A stretch of 64,000 nt of DNA from Pyronema omphalodes (taxonomy: Eukaryota; Ascomycota; Pezizomycetes; Pezizales; Pyronemataceae). Position numbers and translations under genes: made by a program. The stretch's first letter is position 1, and every line of letters begins with the position of its first letter. The DNA lies in NCBI GenBank assembly GCA_024516155.1, contig JAJJXM010000038.1:434001-498000 (forward strand), in the 5' to 3' direction. Below are positions 44,060 through 56,770 of the stretch, piece after piece. A model generated the notes under the pieces. The model was not told the DNA's origin and made no database searches. It was given only the letters and a program-made list of their open reading frames with translations.

Positions 44060-45565
44060 GTTTCTTACGGTGCCAGAAATATAGCTTGGATACCTGGATA
44101 CTTGGATTATGAATACTCAAGAACACACAAACCCAAACCCAAACCCGAGCTCAAGGTGTACTTTGTGTACTTTGTGCTTTGTGCTCTGTGTGTGCTAGGT
44201 TTATCTAAAGTACATACATATGGATCGGAGTAATGTATAGTGTGTCAGGATAGGTCTTGGCGGGGATAAAGTGGGGGTTGAATAAGCACTGAATGAGCAC
44301 TGCGCACTGCGCACGACGCACGTGGGTTTGGACGATGGTGTAATGTAATGTACTGCGTACTATGTCCTATGTTCTATGTCCTATGTCCTATGTACTATGT
44401 TCTATGTAATGTCCTATGTACCCAAGACTCGAGTCGAGGCTTGAGGCTTGAGGCTTCAGAACACGAGTACATGGGTACACGGGTATAAGGGTATAAGGGG
44501 TAGTATGTCGTCTATGCTTCATCATAATCGTCATCATCATCATTATCGTGGTAAAATACGCTAACAAAAAATAGAAGGAGATAGTTTTGGGATATGATGC
44601 TGTGTAGAATGTATATCTTTAAATCCTTTATATCCTTTATATCCTTTGATCTATTTGATCTCCTTGATCTCTTTAGCTTCGTTAGCTTCGTTAGCTTTGT
44701 TGCAGTTTTTTATTTACTAATGATCTAGAAGTATTAAGGAAGATATTGTTTAACATTAGATATGGTATATATATATTGTAACGGATTAGAGAGGTTCCAT
44801 TGGTTTCGTTGGTTCCATTGATTTTGTTTATTTATTTTGTTTATTTATTACTTATTTTCTTATTTTTTATCTCATATTCTTATTTTTTATTTTATTTTTT
44901 ATTTTATTTTCCTATCTTCTTATTCCTTATTTCTTATTGTTCTATGCACTATGTATATATACTCCATCACGTATTACTTATCATCCCTATAACTTCCATA
45001 CATAGCGCACTTTCCAGTGACAACCCATATGGTGCTATAGCATACCACCTACATGTAGTGCTACACCATACAGTCTACAATCTACTGTACTACATAGCGT
45101 ACATACATATCCCAGCCAATCTTCCACCGTTCCACCGTTCCACCAACGTCACACATACACAGGCCGGCATAAACTTCCGGTCATCGGACGATGCTTGGGG
45201 GGTGAGGGGTGGGGGGTGGCGTTTTTTAGGGTTGCGTTTGTGTTTCGTGGGTGGGTTTCGTGGGTGGGTTTCGTGGGTGCGTGGGTGGTGGGATGTACCG
45301 TGTGTATATCTACTGTGTACCGTGTGTCTACTGTGTGTGTCTACTATGTGCTATGCTATGTGCTATGTATGTGCTATGTACTGTGTGTATGTATGTGCTA
45401 TGTACTGTGTGTATGTATGTGTCGATGTGTGTATATCTACCGTGTGTATATCTATGCTATGTACCGTGTATGTATGTATATAGATACCTGCGCAGTCTGC
45501 AGTCTCCCATTCCCATCTTTCTTTCTTTCTTTCTTTCTTTCTACATAGTCGCGAGGGTTTTGATA
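44060..45565. other. Intergenic, micro- and minisatellite rich
   Basis: No gene is supported. Present are TCTATGTCC-type repeats (44349-44415), GAGGCTT x 3 (about 44440-44456), TTATTTT-rich DNA (44830-44930), GTTTCGTGGGTGG repeats (45245-45285), TATGTGCTATGTAC-type repeats (45340-45480) and (TTTC)n at 45517-45541. Confidence 0.5.
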
Positions 45566-45571
45566 TAGGCG

Positions 45572-45668
45572 GGTACGGGATATGTAGCTGCTATATGGTG
45601 ATGATATGGACCGGTACGGGATATGTAGCTGCTATATGGTGATGATATGGACCGGTACGGGATATGTA
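45572..45668 (+). repeat. 41-bp tandem repeat, about 2.4 copies
   Basis: Units begin GGTACGGGATATGTA at 45572, 45613 and 45654 (the last partial). The sequence between is repeated almost exactly. Confidence 0.9.
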
Positions 45669-45927
45669 TGGGTATAGGTACGCGGGGTATGGGATATGGT
45701 GATGGTGATATGTATAGTTTACGCTGGTGGTGATGCTGATGGCGGTGAGATATAACCATCGGAAATAAAAAATAATAAAAATAATAAAAATAAAACGGAA
45801 ATAAAAATAAAAAGCTTATCCATAATCTATAATCTATAATCCATAATCTATAATCCATAATCCAGCGTATATACTGTAGATTCTAGAGTCTATGTAGCTG
45901 GAGTCTATGGAGATGGAGTTTATTGCC

Positions 45928-46025
45928 ACTTTATACCACTTTATACCACTTTATACGACTTTATACGACTTTATACCACTTTATACTACTTTATACCACT
46001 TTATACGACTTTATACCACTTTATA
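45928..46025 (+). repeat. 10-bp minisatellite x 10
   Basis: ACTTTATACN is repeated ten times with exact 10-bp periodicity; N is C, G or T before the next unit. The 10-bp period is close to one helical turn, with A/T steps in phase, so the DNA may be curved. Confidence 0.92.
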
Positions 46026-46736
46026 AATGTATATGTACACCGAGTAGTTCTACCGCCGCCTACGAATTCTACAGTCTACACCCCCCACTCCCACTCCCAC
46101 TCCCACTCCCAATCGCGGGAAGCTCTATTCCCCTTCTTCCTTCCTTCTCCATCTACCACTATCTATCTCCCCGTCTCCCCGTCTCCATCTACCACTATCT
46201 ATCTCTATCCCCCCGTCTCCATCTCTATTCCCCATGATCATAGAACCTTATACAGTAGACAGTACGCACAGTGGCACACATCCCCCCAATGACGTCATTA
46301 AACAACCGGCCAGCTAGCGTTTGTTTCTGCGCTTGGGTAGACTCGCGACTTGAGTCGCTGGGATACGCTGTGCTGGGATACGCTGGGATACTGGGATAGG
46401 ATTAGATTGGGTAGGATTAGGATTAGGATTGGATTGGATTAGATTAGATTGGGGATGCTGGGATTAGATTGGGTTATGCTAGGATACTAACACAGCAGCA
46501 GCGAAGTACCAATACAAATGCCACTCTTGGCACAAGTAGGCATGGTATACCACGCGAGTAAAGCTTCTTTTTTTTTTTCTTTTTTTTTTTTTTTTCGCAC
46601 GAGGCGAGGAGCAGAAAATTGGAATTGGAATTGGAAAGGAGGAGTTTTAGGGAAGAGAAAAAAGGGAACTGTGGCATTATACTATGCGAGGAGTATGTGT
46701 GTATAGTATGGATGCTACTCCGAATGCTTCGAATAC
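46026..46736. other. Intergenic with simple repeats
   Basis: No gene. CCCACT repeats lie at 46088-46110 and GGATTA/GGATTG repeats at 46390-46470. T-rich runs interrupted by one C lie at 46568-46595. Confidence 0.5.
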
Positions 46737-46825
46737 TACGGATGCTCCTTTGGATGCTCCTTCGAATGCTCCGAATGCTACGGATGCTCCTTTGGATGCT
46801 CCTTCGAATGCTCCGAATGCTACGG
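46737..46825 (+). repeat. 42-bp tandem repeat, two units plus partial
   Basis: Units start TACGGATG at 46737 and 46779, with a third start at 46821. Each is built of shorter GGATGCTCC/GAATGCTCC pieces. Confidence 0.9.
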
Positions 46826-48560
46826 ATTTAAAGCCTTGATCATATTGCTTCTACATACATACAGTCACGCTTTGTACTAGAATGCACCAGAATGCATCAT
46901 ATGCCCCAACATCCAGGGAACTGGAAACGTGCAATAGATATGCACAGAGACAAAAAATTGGTGTGCATATGTATGTACATACATAGTTAAGTTTTGATGT
47001 TTTTTGGGTGAAGGAGAAAAAAGGGTTTTGTGGATGCATGTTTATGGTGGATATGCTACAGTATATATATACAAAGTGAACTAAAACGGAGCAAGCACCG
47101 ACGCTTTCTGGTATGTAGGCACCAATACGAAGCTTACTTTGGTGGATTTCATATTTCCGATTACATACTGCTTGTATTGGGATTGATTGTTCCTGAGATT
47201 TTAACACATATGTATCGTAGATGGTGGCACTGGATATACATGTAAACTAGAAGTGCCCCTAGATGTTAAGGTATTATGCTGCTTCTAACGAAGGTTGTCT
47301 AGCGATGCCTCTTGAGTATGTACCGACTACATGGTGGTCCCTGTCATGGCGCTGCTCCATGGCGCTGCTCTATGGCGCTGGCTGGCAGCTGTTCCCCTAC
47401 GGATGGAACTTTGCACGCTTAAACTGACGCTTGAACTGACGCCGACGCCGACGCCGACGCTCGTCGCTGCCTTGCCTTGTCTGCGATCCCGATCCATCCA
47501 GAACGTTAAGTCTCGCCTGCTTGCTGGGTTATGTCGGTTGGTCTTTAATGGTCTTGGTCAGGCTTGGATGGTCTTTGATAGTCTTTGACAGATAGACTTT
47601 GACAGACAGACTTTGACAGACTTGACAAGCTTGACAAGCTTCGGGCATCAAAGCACCCGAGTGGCAGGACACGAAAAGCCACTCCCGAAAGCGGAGACAC
47701 GAGATCAAAGTCCGAGATCTGGTGGGGGATGGAAGGGTATGATGGGGAGAGTAGGAGATGGATAGGAAGGAAAGACTAGCATTGGGGAAGAGAGGGAGAG
47801 GACAGGAAGAGAACAGGAAAAGTACCACCACGACAGAGAAAAGTACTACCACGACAGGAAGAGTACCACCACAAAGAGTACAAATCAGAACCAGGAAGCG
47901 GCAAGAAAAAAAATCCACGGCAACGCCAGAAAGCAACATTCCAGCAGCAGCAGCTGCTGCTGTGGATACATACAACCATACAACAACCTTTTCTGTGTCA
48001 ACCCACACTGGTCAACCAACTCTGCTCAACCAACTCTGCGCAACCCACACATTGCTCGCTCTGCTCACTCTGCTCAACCCACACACTACTCACGCTGCTC
48101 ACGCTGCTTACTCTGCTCCACTGCTATACTTTGCTCAACTCACTCAGCTGCTCTGCTCTGCTCTGCTTCTACTTTCGCTTCTCTCACTTCCTGCTCTCGT
48201 TCCTCCGACGCCTGCTACTTTGCCACAACCACCGCAAAATAACTTTCGCCCTGTGAGCATCCTACACCTCTTCCGCCTTGCTCGCCCTGCCCCTCTCTGC
48301 TCGCTCCCACACTACTACTACTACTACCTACGCCCGCGAACTATCCGCTACAGCACAGCTGCTGCTGCTGCTCACTCTGCTACTGCAAATATTCAACACC
48401 ATCGATCAACTATCACACACTATCCATCACACCCATCACACCCATCCCCGTAACCACCCCTCCCCCCCCCTCTACTCCCCCTCCCCCTCCCCTCCCCTCC
48501 CCCCCACAGTCTCAAGAAAATACTGGGCACATACATACATCCTGTACATCACAAATACTT
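46826..48560. other. Intergenic and probable 5' leader of the histidine kinase
   Basis: No gene is recognised. GACGCC x 4 lies at about 47439-47463 and CTGCTCA-type repeats at 48010-48180. A C-rich tract ending CCCCCCACAG (to 48507) could be the 3' end of a 5'-UTR intron starting at a GTAACC near 48449. The open frame at 47758-48453 is Thr/Ala/Leu-rich repeat translation and is not convincing. Confidence 0.45.
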
Positions 48561-49037
48561 AGTAGCTTCATCGTAGAGTAATTTCTCAGCGCCCACACAA
48601 TTACCCCCTCCAAAAGGCGAACCCCAACCCCCCGACCCCGATCACCCGCAGCCACCAAACTCCCAAGTCTTCATTTCCCGTGTCCCGGTAGCAATCCCCC
48701 CTCATCCACGCCCATCATTCAGCCTTTACGCCCCCTGCAATCACGGGTAGTGACAGATAGCCCATCATCTGAAAGACGATGCAAGGATAGCCGACAGTCT
48801 CGTCTACACCCCGCATCGATTACACACCAGAACATTGTTGAAGATCCCTCGTTAGGAACTCTATCGTCAGCTTCCAATCCCATCACCACCGCCGCCGCCG
48901 CCACCACCACCATCACCGCTAACAGCAACTCCCAAACTTCCATTTCTACCGCCGCTTCTTCAAACGAACATAGACATAAACGAAGAAGAACTACCCCTGC
49001 TCCCTCGCCTCAGTCTCCACCCGGTTACGGAGGACAG

Positions 49038-52000
49038 ATGTCCACCGGGTCCTCGCCCTCGATAGGTTCCAATACCGCGTCGTTGCCTAGTCCAAGACCT
49101 TCCCGCTATCTTGGGAGTGTTTCGCCGTTTTCGAATACCACCTTACCACCCCCGAGCTCGAGTTCCATACCACTGTTGGTGAGCAGGAGTGTAACGAGCT
49201 CAAATTCTCTGGTGGGTCAGTTACTGAATGCATCCGGAAATGCTGCCACCGCAGGAGCAACCCCATATGGAATGATTGTATCAGCAGCTTCGGATAACGT
49301 GGTGGAAAACGAGCAAACTGCAACGACGGAACAGAGGGAACAACATGCGGCGACTTTGGGAAGAAAGGCCGGGGGAATAGCAAGTGGTTTAATGAGTGGG
49401 GTTATGCCGTTACAGGATATGAGAAGACATTCACATCCGTCTGCAACTGTGGAAAAGGCGCCTACAACGATAAAAATTCCTCATGTCGCTGGATATACGG
49501 ATTTATCGCCGATATATGCTATTGTATGTTGTTGTGCCCCTTTTGTGGTAAAAAAAGTATATTACTAAATGCGGTAGAATCATATTCATGTATTCCGAGC
49601 GAGATCATCATATTCCGGAAAACCCGTAGTACTGAAGCTGTGCACAGTCAACCATCTAGACACGTTAGCTCGACTCCGATTAGAATGGAAGATGTTATCA
49701 GATGTCGCCACTACCGCGGCGGGATCTTCTAAAGCTTCTGCATCCCTCCACTCGGCTACCGCGTCTACAACCCCAACTTCGGAACACTATGGCGGCTGTA
49801 TTAGCTCCTTCGCCAGCGTGCCGCTCGCAAGCATGCCGAATATCGTTCGACCATTTGCATGGGATTACCTACAAGACGGAGGGTTAACCCTGGTGTATAA
49901 CGACGAGCATGGCCATATGACATTAGAAGAGGCGTTTTTGGTCCAGAATCAGTCGACAGGAAGATCAGATCCTCATGCGACCCCAACGGCAAAACCAAGG
50001 ACTCAGTCGGATCTCATAAGGATACTAAGTGTGTTTTCAGAGGTGGTTGCAGTGTTGGATACTGCTCATAAAAACGGCGTGACACATAACAATAGTATGT
50101 CTTGTTGAAAGATGGGGTATATTGAAACTGACTAAAGCGGCGTTATAGTTAATTCTTACTCCATATTGGTGACACGGGCGACGAGTAATACCACCGGAAT
50201 CCAGGGAAAACTTGGAGGATGGCATTTAGCATCAAGACTGGAACGACAAGAGCTTGGAAGAAGTGCCGGCGGTGCGATGTTGCGAGGTGAAAATCCTGCG
50301 CCGCTACAATATATCGCCCCGGAATGCACTGGAAGAATGAATAGATCTGTCGACTATAGATCAGATTTCTATTCGCTGGGAGTGTCGCTTTATGAACTTG
50401 TAGTGGGATACTTACCCTTTAGATCTTCCGAGCCTTTGGAGCTTATTCATGCACATATCGCACAACCCCCGAGACCTCCTTCCGATGTAAACGCCTCCAT
50501 CCCGCCTGCAATTTCCGACGTTGTAATGAAACTGCTTCAAAAAAATGCAGAAGATCGTTACCAAACAGCATCAGGACTAAAAGCAGACTTGGATCTGATA
50601 ATCCAGCGGTTATCAGATGGAAAGAGCTTAGATGGGGTAAAGATCGGAGAGTTGGACACAACTTCGCAATTTGTAATCACCGAGAAATTATACGGCCGAG
50701 AAGAGGCGGTGGAGATGCTTTTGAATGCTTACAATGGCTGCGTGAAACGTGGTGGTTGTGTGGTTGTAACAGTCCAAGGAGATCCCGGAATTGGAAAGTC
50801 AAGACTGGTTAAGGAGATTCAACGACCTGTGGTGGAGAACAAAGGGTTTGTGCTGATTTATTATCTTGATATATTATTATCGGCCTATTCACTTATTGGT
50901 TGCGTTTCGAATCTGACGAAAATTATTGCAGCTTTTTTACAACTGGAAAGTTTGATCAGTATAAACGGGATTTCAGTTTTTTTACACTCGTTCAAACACT
51001 TCAGGATCTTATTCGACAAGTGCTTTCGGAACCTCCACAGACGCTCATTAGATGGAGAACAGAAACGATACGGGCTTTTGACGGAGATGCGGCAGTTTTG
51101 ATGGATGTTATCCCTGAGCTGAAACTATTGCTAGGCCCGGATTTCAAAGTGGAGCCTCTCGCAAACCTTGGTCCGGTGGAAAGAGAAAGTCGATTCCGTG
51201 ACGCATTTGGACGACTCTTGGCAATTTTTGGAAGACGAGGAGTAGTGATATTTTTGGATGATTTACAGTGGTGTTCATCAGCTGAGTTCATGCTTATATC
51301 AAGTATTGCAGAAGAAGCAAATCGAAGAGTCCGCGAATGGGAATGTAGCGAAGAATTACGAACGAGCGACAAAACCCTAGGGAACGGCCTGAGACAGAGT
51401 ACGCGCCCTCTGGATAGGGGTTCGGGTTCCATTCATTTTCTCTGTTTTTGGTGCGATATCTTGAGGTTGAGGACTAACGAATGGGGTGATTATTTATAGG
51501 TATTTTAATTCTTGGAGCATATAGAGACTCGGAGGTTATGGAGGATCATCCTCTTATTGGAATGCTGCAGTATATGCGGGATTTGTCAATTCCAGTGGTC
51601 GATATCCACCTTCATCCACTAGACCAGGATTCAGTACGACGAATTATAGGCGACACGCTACATAGAAACCCAGATTCCAAGCGAGTTAGAGACGACCCGG
51701 AAATGCAGACATTGGTTGAACTTGTTTACGCTAAAACCCAGGGAAATCCATTTTTCGTAATGCAGCTGTTGAAGAGTTTACATCGGGGCAACCACATCTC
51801 CTTCGATTTCTCGGAAAACCAATGGAGATTCAATTTAACTACAATGGAAGCTTCGGATTTACCTCCGACTGTGGTAGAATTACTAGTAAAGAGTATGCTG
51901 AAACTTACGGATGATACTAGGACTGCGATGATGTTGGCTTCCTGCATTGGAACTGAGAGGATTTCCTTACGAACACTTTCGACTGCGGCTGGAAAAAGGG

Positions 52001-55000
52001 TGGAGGAGACGGCGAGTGATCTTTGGGGGGCTCTGGACGCGGGATTAATCCTGCCGACGGGAGGAAATTATAAGATTCATCTGGCTCTGGAGGATCATGA
52101 GATGCATAGAGGGAATAGCGAGGGAAGTGAAACGCCAACTATGACCCGATCGGAATCGCCAGATCAGCAACATCAGCAGAGACCGGTTCGATTGGTGGGA
52201 ATACCGAATACTGATGAGGAGGATGCAACGTATCGATTTCTCCATGACAGAGTGCGTCAGGCAGCGTATAGTTTAATCCCCGCAGGAGAACAGGCTGGAT
52301 TACATCGTATGATTGGAACTAGAATGCTAGACAAGGCGACAGAGGAGGAATTGAATGATGGAATGATTTATGAAATTGTTAACCAACTGAATCACTGGTT
52401 GTCGCCACTAGGATGGCAGGAGAGACGGGTACTGATGGAGCTGAATTTGAGAGCTGGAAAAAAGGCGCTGCAAGCAACTGCCTTTGCAACTGCGTTGAAT
52501 TATTTCTTGATAGCTAAGAAAGTACTAGACGACCCTAATGGAGCAATAGACGATGACGAACAGGATTCGCTAAAACGCTTATCTTCCGGTTATCACAACT
52601 CGATGACAATAGGGGATGCAACTGCAATTCTTAAAGCCTATAATACCGAAATGGATCATAATCGCCCTCTGGATGAACTAGGGATTGAAATCAATATTAG
52701 CTTGATGGAGGGTTATTTCGCAGATGTCAAATATGCGAAATCTATTCAACTATCTTCAGAAATTTTGCCAAGATGTACTCAGAGTAAAGACAAGGTCAGA
52801 TGTCTTATTACCAAGATGAACTGCCTATTAATCCAAGGACGATTAAACGAAGCCATTGAAGCTGGATTAACCGGTCTTTCGGTTCTCTCCTGGGAGGTCC
52901 CATTAGATGACCATGAAGCCCAACAACACGCTCAAATGATGCGTCCAAGGATTCTACTCGAGGTTAAACATATCAAGGGCATCGCCAAGCTACACCATCT
53001 GGAAAATGAAGATCTTTTACTCCTTCAGGAGATCATCTCCACGCTACTTTTACCGGTATATATGGCCCGTCCGGCTCTGCTCCCGGCAGTCTGTTTCACT
53101 AGTGTCGCTATTACCCTGGAATTCGGAATCTCCACAGCCGGTGCCCTAGGTCTAGTCATGACCGGTGTGCTTCTAGGCAATGAGGCTACGCATGAGAACT
53201 TGGCAAGGAGTTATGCATATGGACAAGTCGCTATTAAGCTTATTGAGAATGGAAATAATAGACATCCATTGGCTCCAGCTATTTACCAGGTTTATGCAGG
53301 ACACATCGGTGTCTTTCATCAGCATATGGATGAAGTTCAACGATGTCTTCAGCAGGCTATTCAAACTGGTCTCTCGGTCTTTAATGTCGATTATACTACC
53401 TTTGCTATGGTCGAGCTTACTTCTTTCGGCATGATGCGTGGTGAGAGTCTGGATATTGTTCACTCAAAGATGATGGCTGCGAAAGCGAATATTCGAAGAT
53501 TCAAGCAGGAGACTGGAATGTGGTGGCTTAGTGTACCGCTTCAGATGGTTCTTAACCTAAGAGGACTTGGAAACCCAGACCCTCTTTGTTTCGAAGGAGA
53601 AGCTTTGGGATCGTCGAAAGACCTTGCCCGTCTTGCTGGTTCGGAAAGTTTGAGCCATATTTATATGTACCACATGTACCGCCTTATTATCGCAGCTCTC
53701 TACGGTAAGCCTCTCACGCTCCCACACCCTTCTTTTTTCCCCGAACGTTGCTAACAGAATAGGATACTGGGAACTTACCGCCGACCTTGCGGTCCACTGT
53801 TGCCATCCCTTCTCCGTCGCCGTTACCGGTTTCTACTCCGGCCTAACCGCATTCTACAGCTCCATTGCGTTCATGACCCTTCACCATCAATTAAGCGAAG
53901 AACAGCGCGAAATACTCCGTAACAACATCGCCTGCATTAAGGAATGGTCCATCCGCGCCTCAAATACCTGGCTCCACAAGAGCGTTCTCCTTGAAGTAGA
54001 GATGAAGCGTATCCAGAACGGTTCTCAACAACTCGAAATTCTCGATGGTTATGACCATGCTATTGCCCTCGCTAACAAATCCGGTTTCGTCCACGATGCT
54101 GCATTCATTAATGAACGCTGCGGTATTTGGCTTCATGGAATCTCCCGTAAACGAGCTATTCCCTATCTCCAGAATGCGTATAGATGCTACATGACATGGG
54201 GTGCAACCCACAAGGCAAATGAAATTAAGAAAAATTTCGGTGATGAGATAGGAACTAAGGGATCCGGTAATATTCCAGGAATGTCGGCTAGTGTTCATGA
54301 GGTTTTTACAGAGGATCATAGACCGTCGATTTATTCTCTTGATCCCGAGTCACAGATTAGAGATATTGTACCGCAATCACCAAAACAGAGTCCGAGATGT
54401 ACAAGGATTACGGAACCAAGAGATTACGAATTCGATGCTGGAGCTTTTATGCAGAGTGGTGCTTCGCTTTCTAGTGGAGGAGGTGGAATGCGCGATTTAT
54501 TTTCTGCCTCCGGAGCTCATGATGATGATGTAGCTTCTCAAAGCTCTTCGACAAGGAATAATGATTCCTCCCTGGGCTCTGAATTGGATTTAAGAACGGT
54601 TCTTAAAGCTTCCCTGGTTATTTCTGAGGGAATCCATTTAGAGGAAGTTATAGTTTCTCTAATGACTTGTGTTTTGCAAACTGCAGGTGCCGACTATGGA
54701 GTTTTGATTTTGATGGAGGAGGGGAATTTACATGTCGAAACAGTCGGTTTATTGGACCAAGTAACGATTCTGGAACATGAGCCACTTCATACAAGGCCTG
54801 ATCTTGTTCCTGTTTCTGTTGTCAATTTGGTTGCATCTCTCGGCGAACAAATCCTTCGTAATGGCGATGACCCGAAATTCGAACTCACCTATGGACGCGA
54901 TGTTTATTTCCGTGGCAAAAACCCGAAATCTTTACTTTGTATGCCGGTTCGGAATCAGTTAAAGACAATGGGAATCCTGTATCTGGAGAATAAGTTGATT

Positions 55001-56770
55001 AATCATGTTTTCACTCGACAGAGACAGGAATTGTTGAATTTGCTTTGTACACAAGCTGCGGTTACGATTGATAAAGCAAGGCTTTATAGACAGATGGAAT
55101 TAGCCAAGAAGGAAGCTGAGGAAGCTTCAAAGGAAAAAAGTACCTTCTTGGCGAATATGAGTCATGAGATTCGAACTCCGTTTAATGCTTTGTTGAGTTG
55201 TTCGATTTTCTTGATGGATACGGCACTTACGGAACAGCAAAGAGAGTATGTTGAAACCATTAGAAGTAGCTCTATGCTTACTTTATCTATCATTGATGGA
55301 ATATTGGATTTCAGCAAAGCTAGCGCTTTAGATCTTCAGAAAACACCCTTCAGCTTAAGAGACTGTGTCGAAGGCGCTTTACTCCTCGTTGCAGAGCCGG
55401 CTGCGACAAAAGACTTGGAATTGGCTTACAGAAATAATTGCTCCAATATCGAGTTTATTGTAGGCGACATAACTCGCTTCCGTCAATGCGTCATCAACCT
55501 CATCGGTAATGCGGTCAAGTTTACAGAAGTTGGTTACATTGTCGTCACCTCACAAGCAGAGCAACTTCCCAATGATTCTAAATGGCGAATCCAAGTCTCG
55601 GTAAAAGATACCGGTATCGGAATCCCCCGAGGCGCTTTTAGTCGTTTGTTTAGAGCGTTTAGTCAAGTCGATACTTCCACCTCTCGTACCTATGGAGGAA
55701 CTGGATTGGGGTTAGCGATTAGTAAGAAATTGGCACAAATGATGGGTGGTGATATTTGGTTTGAATCAGAGGAAGGAAAAGGAGCTACTTTCCATTTTAC
55801 AATCGTTGCAGACGTTGTACAAAAAGTCTGGAAACCTGATCCACGGCTAGAAGGGAAGAAAGCTATCGTTGCGGATTCTCATAGGATTTCTTCACATATC
55901 CTTGCGAATGAATTGGAAGTCGAGGGTCTTAAAGTCACTAGAACTTCGGATTATAAATCTACTCTCGACGCTTTGAAAAATGCCGGAAAGGGATATTATG
56001 ATGTCGCTTTGGTGGATTTGTCGGTGGATAATAGTTACGATATCTTTGACCGGTTTGCGGAATTCGATCCAGCTTGCAAGGTTATTCTCATGTCGAGATT
56101 CGGCGCTAATATCCCCCCGTCGATTTTGAACCATAAATGCACACTTAGCTTTGTTCGACCGGCCCCAAGGAATAGATATGTTAGCGCGGTTCATGATGCG
56201 TTGAATCCGGCATTGAGGAAAATGGAGGTTAATAAAAGAAAACCGGAACAGGAAATGTTGAAAACTCTTGCAACTAGACATCCGTTGAAGATTCTGTTGG
56301 CAGAGGACAATGTCGTTAATACCAGGGTTGCATTACAGCATCTTAAAAGAATGGGATATTCTGCTATGCATGCAAAAGACGGAATTGAGGTATTAGAATT
56401 ATGCGAAGAAGCAGAAAAAAGAGGTGGAATGTTTGATGTAAGTTCTTCCTATTTCCCATCCCTATCCGTTAGTATACTAACCACCCAGGTAATCCTAATG
56501 GATATCCAAATGCCCCGCGCCGACGGAATCGAAACATCCCTAGAACTAGCACGCCGTTACGCCCCCTCCCTTCGTCCAACAATCATAGCCCTAACCGCTA
56601 ATGCTACCGCTTCTGACCGTGAAAAATGTCATGAAGCAGGAATGCAAACTCATATTGCGAAACCGATTTTGCCGAATGATCTGGCGACTGCGTTGATGAG
56701 TATTACTCCGCTTGGAGGCATTGGGAATGCTGCCCATGGACCACGGGAAATTGGCTGCTGTGCGGAATGA
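49038..56770 (+). CDS. Class X hybrid histidine kinase (pseudokinase-AAA-GAF-HisKA-HATPase-REC)
   Basis: This cytoplasmic two-component sensor belongs to the fungal Chk1/Mak2-Mak3 group, which signals through a phosphotransfer protein in stress and morphogenesis. Exons are 49038-49523, 49578-50094, 50149-50845, 50932-51425, 51500-53704, 53763-56437 and 56489-56770. They total 7356 nt (2451 aa) with all phases consistent; only the fourth intron's donor is uncertain. By residue: a Ser/Thr-kinase-like domain, about 163-490, lacks HRD (THNN instead) and DFG; Walker A GDPGIGKSRL (about 546); Walker B VIFLDDLQW (about 673); GAF about 1750-1910; H-box SHEIRTPFNAL (about 1932); N-box INLIGNAVKF (about 2042); G-boxes DTGIGIP and GGTGLGLAI (about 2084-2120); a degenerate receiver (about 2160-2290); a canonical receiver with LAEDN, phospho-Asp in ILMDIQMP (about 2363) and HIAKP. 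The start is the first in-frame ATG; the frame is open upstream to 48582 without an ATG. Confidence 0.93.
56438..56488 (+). other. Last intron of the histidine kinase, 51 bp and in frame
   Basis: Donor GTAAGT, branch ACTAAC and acceptor CCCAG make a strong intron. Its length is a multiple of three and it has no stop, so retention would insert 17 residues just before ILMDIQMP, next to the receiver's phospho-acceptor Asp. Confidence 0.85.

Noticed and set aside
44800..45483. Hydrophobic 227-codon frame that looks like membrane segments
   Set aside because: The Phe/Leu/Tyr content follows from TTATTTT and TATGTGCTATG repeats.
46619..46831. Leu/Met-rich frame over the 42-bp repeat
   Set aside because: Repeat translation only.
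47758..48453. 231-codon frame upstream of the histidine kinase
   Set aside because: Thr/Ala/His low complexity from CTGCTCA and CCACCA-type repeats; no domain. Probably leader or intergenic DNA.
51426..51499. A 34-nt intron (GTTGAG...TTATAG) as the fourth intron of the histidine kinase
   Set aside because: Too short and gives the wrong phase; a donor at 51426 keeps the frame although its GTTCCA is weak.
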